This document shows positions 62,959-64,000 of a stretch of DNA of 64,000 nucleotides, piece by piece; within the stretch, counting starts at the first letter, position 1, and each line of letters begins with the position of its first letter. A model generated the notes under the pieces. It was given only the letters and a program-made list of their open reading frames with translations, was not told the DNA's origin and did not search any database. Both the position numbers and the translations under genes were made by a program. The DNA lies in contig KL662191.1 of the NCBI GenBank assembly GCA_000733415.1, forward strand, positions 2,109,145 to 2,173,144. Direction: 5' to 3'. Source of the DNA: [Leptolyngbya] sp. JSC-1 (GTDB taxonomy: Bacteria > Cyanobacteriota > Cyanobacteriia > Elainellales > Elainellaceae).

Positions 62959-64000
62959 ATGCTTTCCCAAACAGATTGCAAATTACCGCATATCACAGCT
63001 GCCTCATCCCAAGGTTTACCGGGCTACTGCTACTTCTCTGAGCAAATTCTGGAGCGCGAGTACGAAACCCTATGGCACGGATCTTGGCAGCTTGTTGGCC
63101 GCGAGGCGGACCTGGCTAACGCTGGTGATTATTTGACCTGCACAGTAGGCACACAGCCGATTATATTAATTCGCTCCCAGACCGGAGCAATCAAGGCGAT
63201 GCATAATGTCTGCCCACACCGGGGTGCTCGGCTGCTTGACGGACACGGACATTGCCAACAAATTCGCTGTCGCTATCATAGCTGGAGCTTTGGTTACGAT
63301 GGTGCTCTGCAAGCACTGCCGCAAGCCGACTGTTTTCCCAACTTAGATCGTTCCACCGTGGCCCTGGCTCCAGTGCAGGTCGAAACCTGGGGTGGCTTTG
63401 TGTTTGTTCACCTGGCTGCTAATCGCCGTTTTTTACAGGAATCCCTACAGGAGTATTTGGCCGGATTTGGGGATTATCTGCGTCAGTATCCCCACGCTTG
63501 GGAAGAGTTGCGGCAAGTCGATCACTGGGAGTATGAGCACTCGGTCAACTGGAAATTTTTTGTCGAGAATTACCTGGAATCTTATCACCTGTCTACGGTA
63601 CATGCTCGCAGCCTTAAGTGTTTCGATCCAAAGCAGATTCATACCAACCCCGATGGACGCCACTATCAAATTCAGGTGGGATATCGATCCGATAGCGAGA
63701 CCCATCCTTCGTTTGCGGGAGCCACCGATTCCTATTCTTTCCAAGGCTTTGTGTTTCCCAACTGGATGGTGAATACAGCCAACGACAACGTTTCGATTTT
63801 TCGAGTCACGCCTTTGGCGGCTGAACGAACCCGCTTTGAAGTCTTGATTTACCAGACACCAGCCCAGAGCGAGCTATTTCCCTATTGTGCGGATCAGTTC
63901 CGGCTGCATTTTGATCAGGTGCTGCAAGAGGACTTTGCGGTGGTTCATTTACTTCAGGCGAGTGTGCGCTCCCAAGCCTATGGTGTGCTCCAGTTCGCCG
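62959..64000 (+). CDS. Rieske non-heme iron oxygenase (3' partial)
   Basis: The alpha-subunit type of ring-hydroxylating/Rieske oxygenase. The frame opens at ATG 62959 (MLSQTDCKLPH) and is still open at 64000 after 347 codons. The [2Fe-2S] site is Cys85-Pro-His87 (CPHRGARL) with Cys104-x-x-His107 (CRYHSW), spaced exactly as expected. The mononuclear iron ligands are His210 and His215 in NYLESYHLSTVHARSL, following ENY; the usual carboxylate partner is likely near QEDFAV. It catalyses O2-dependent hydroxylation, demethylation or ring cleavage with a reductase partner not seen here. It follows the DUF3865 gene and may act in the same pathway. Substrate unknown. Confidence 0.92.
   Translation, partial: MLSQTDCKLPHITAASSQGLPGYCYFSEQILEREYETLWHGSWQLVGREADLANAGDYLTCTVGTQPIILIRSQTGAIKAMHNVCPHRGARLLDGHGHCQQIRCRYHSWSFGYDGALQALPQADCFPNLDRSTVALAPVQVETWGGFVFVHLAANRRFLQESLQEYLAGFGDYLRQYPHAWEELRQVDHWEYEHSVNWKFFVENYLESYHLSTVHARSLKCFDPKQIHTNPDGRHYQIQVGYRSDSETHPSFAGATDSYSFQGFVFPNWMVNTANDNVSIFRVTPLAAERTRFEVLIYQTPAQSELFPYCADQFRLHFDQVLQEDFAVVHLLQASVRSQAYGVLQFA

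Noticed and set aside
1..64000. CRISPR array, prophage or rRNA operon
   Set aside because: No regularly spaced direct repeats with spacers, no phage structural genes and no rRNA-like sequence were seen.

Overview
The window is cyanobacterial chromosome. It carries SasA (the circadian-clock histidine kinase), ChlM (chlorophyll synthesis), an SLH-domain iron-uptake porin, tandem DUF4912 domains, a cyanophycin-synthetase-like ATP-grasp protein, DUF2808, DUF3865, DUF29 and Uma2 proteins, and the rpsP-khpA-phoH block. Scattered GCGATCGC palindromes and short tandem repeats (a GGAGTCA heptamer array and 12-15 bp repeats inside genes) also fit a cyanobacterium. No ribosomal operon, tRNA, CRISPR array or phage was seen. 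Gene order is mixed, with mostly one- to three-gene units and frequent strand switches.

Region by region. 1-2,000: a transposase tail at the left edge, an orphaned Fur/AraC-type control region, a PchR-like AraC regulator under a perfect Fur-like palindrome, and a degraded piece that resembles a conjugation coupling protein. 2,000-12,500: a TPR protein, glycogen debranching enzyme GlgX, an MscS-type channel, glycine cleavage gcvH and gcvP, and an alpha/beta hydrolase. 12,500-22,000: a UbiB/AarF kinase with a small membrane protein, a Tat-exported PhoX phosphatase, a TylF-type methyltransferase, sasA and a GT4 glycosyltransferase. 22,000-30,000: an accessory stretch with AraC and LysR regulators, an SDR that lacks the usual Tyr/Lys catalytic pair, a MATE exporter and a DUF4139 protein. 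30,000-44,500: a DUF790/Bax1-like nuclease, the iron porin, a DUF2808 protein, two tandem paralogous histidine kinases without a response regulator, a Sll1717-type P-loop ATPase, chlM, small methyltransferases and a membrane site-2 protease with CBS domains. 44,500-54,300: a periplasmic-binding domain fused through a membrane segment to two DUF4912 domains, an LpxB-related glycosyltransferase, phoH/khpA/rpsP, an ATP-grasp protein like cyanophycin synthetase without its Mur-ligase half, and small regulators.

54,400-60,600 is the clearest functional cluster: hpxO, uraH, xdhA and xdhB, all on the plus strand, encode successive steps from xanthine to urate to 5-hydroxyisourate to OHCU (purine catabolism). 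A nested inverted repeat sits in front. The window ends with ylqF/rbgA and then a DUF3865 heme-oxygenase-fold protein followed by a Rieske non-heme iron oxygenase that runs off the edge, probably the start of an uncharacterised oxidative pathway.

The most interesting points are the DUF3865-Rieske pair, the ATP-grasp-only CphA relative, the substrate-binding/DUF4912 fusion, the stand-alone P-loop ATPase, the SDR with a Ser/Arg substitution, and the orphaned siderophore-type promoter next to an insertion sequence. All functions are inferred by reading the sequence; no searches were run.
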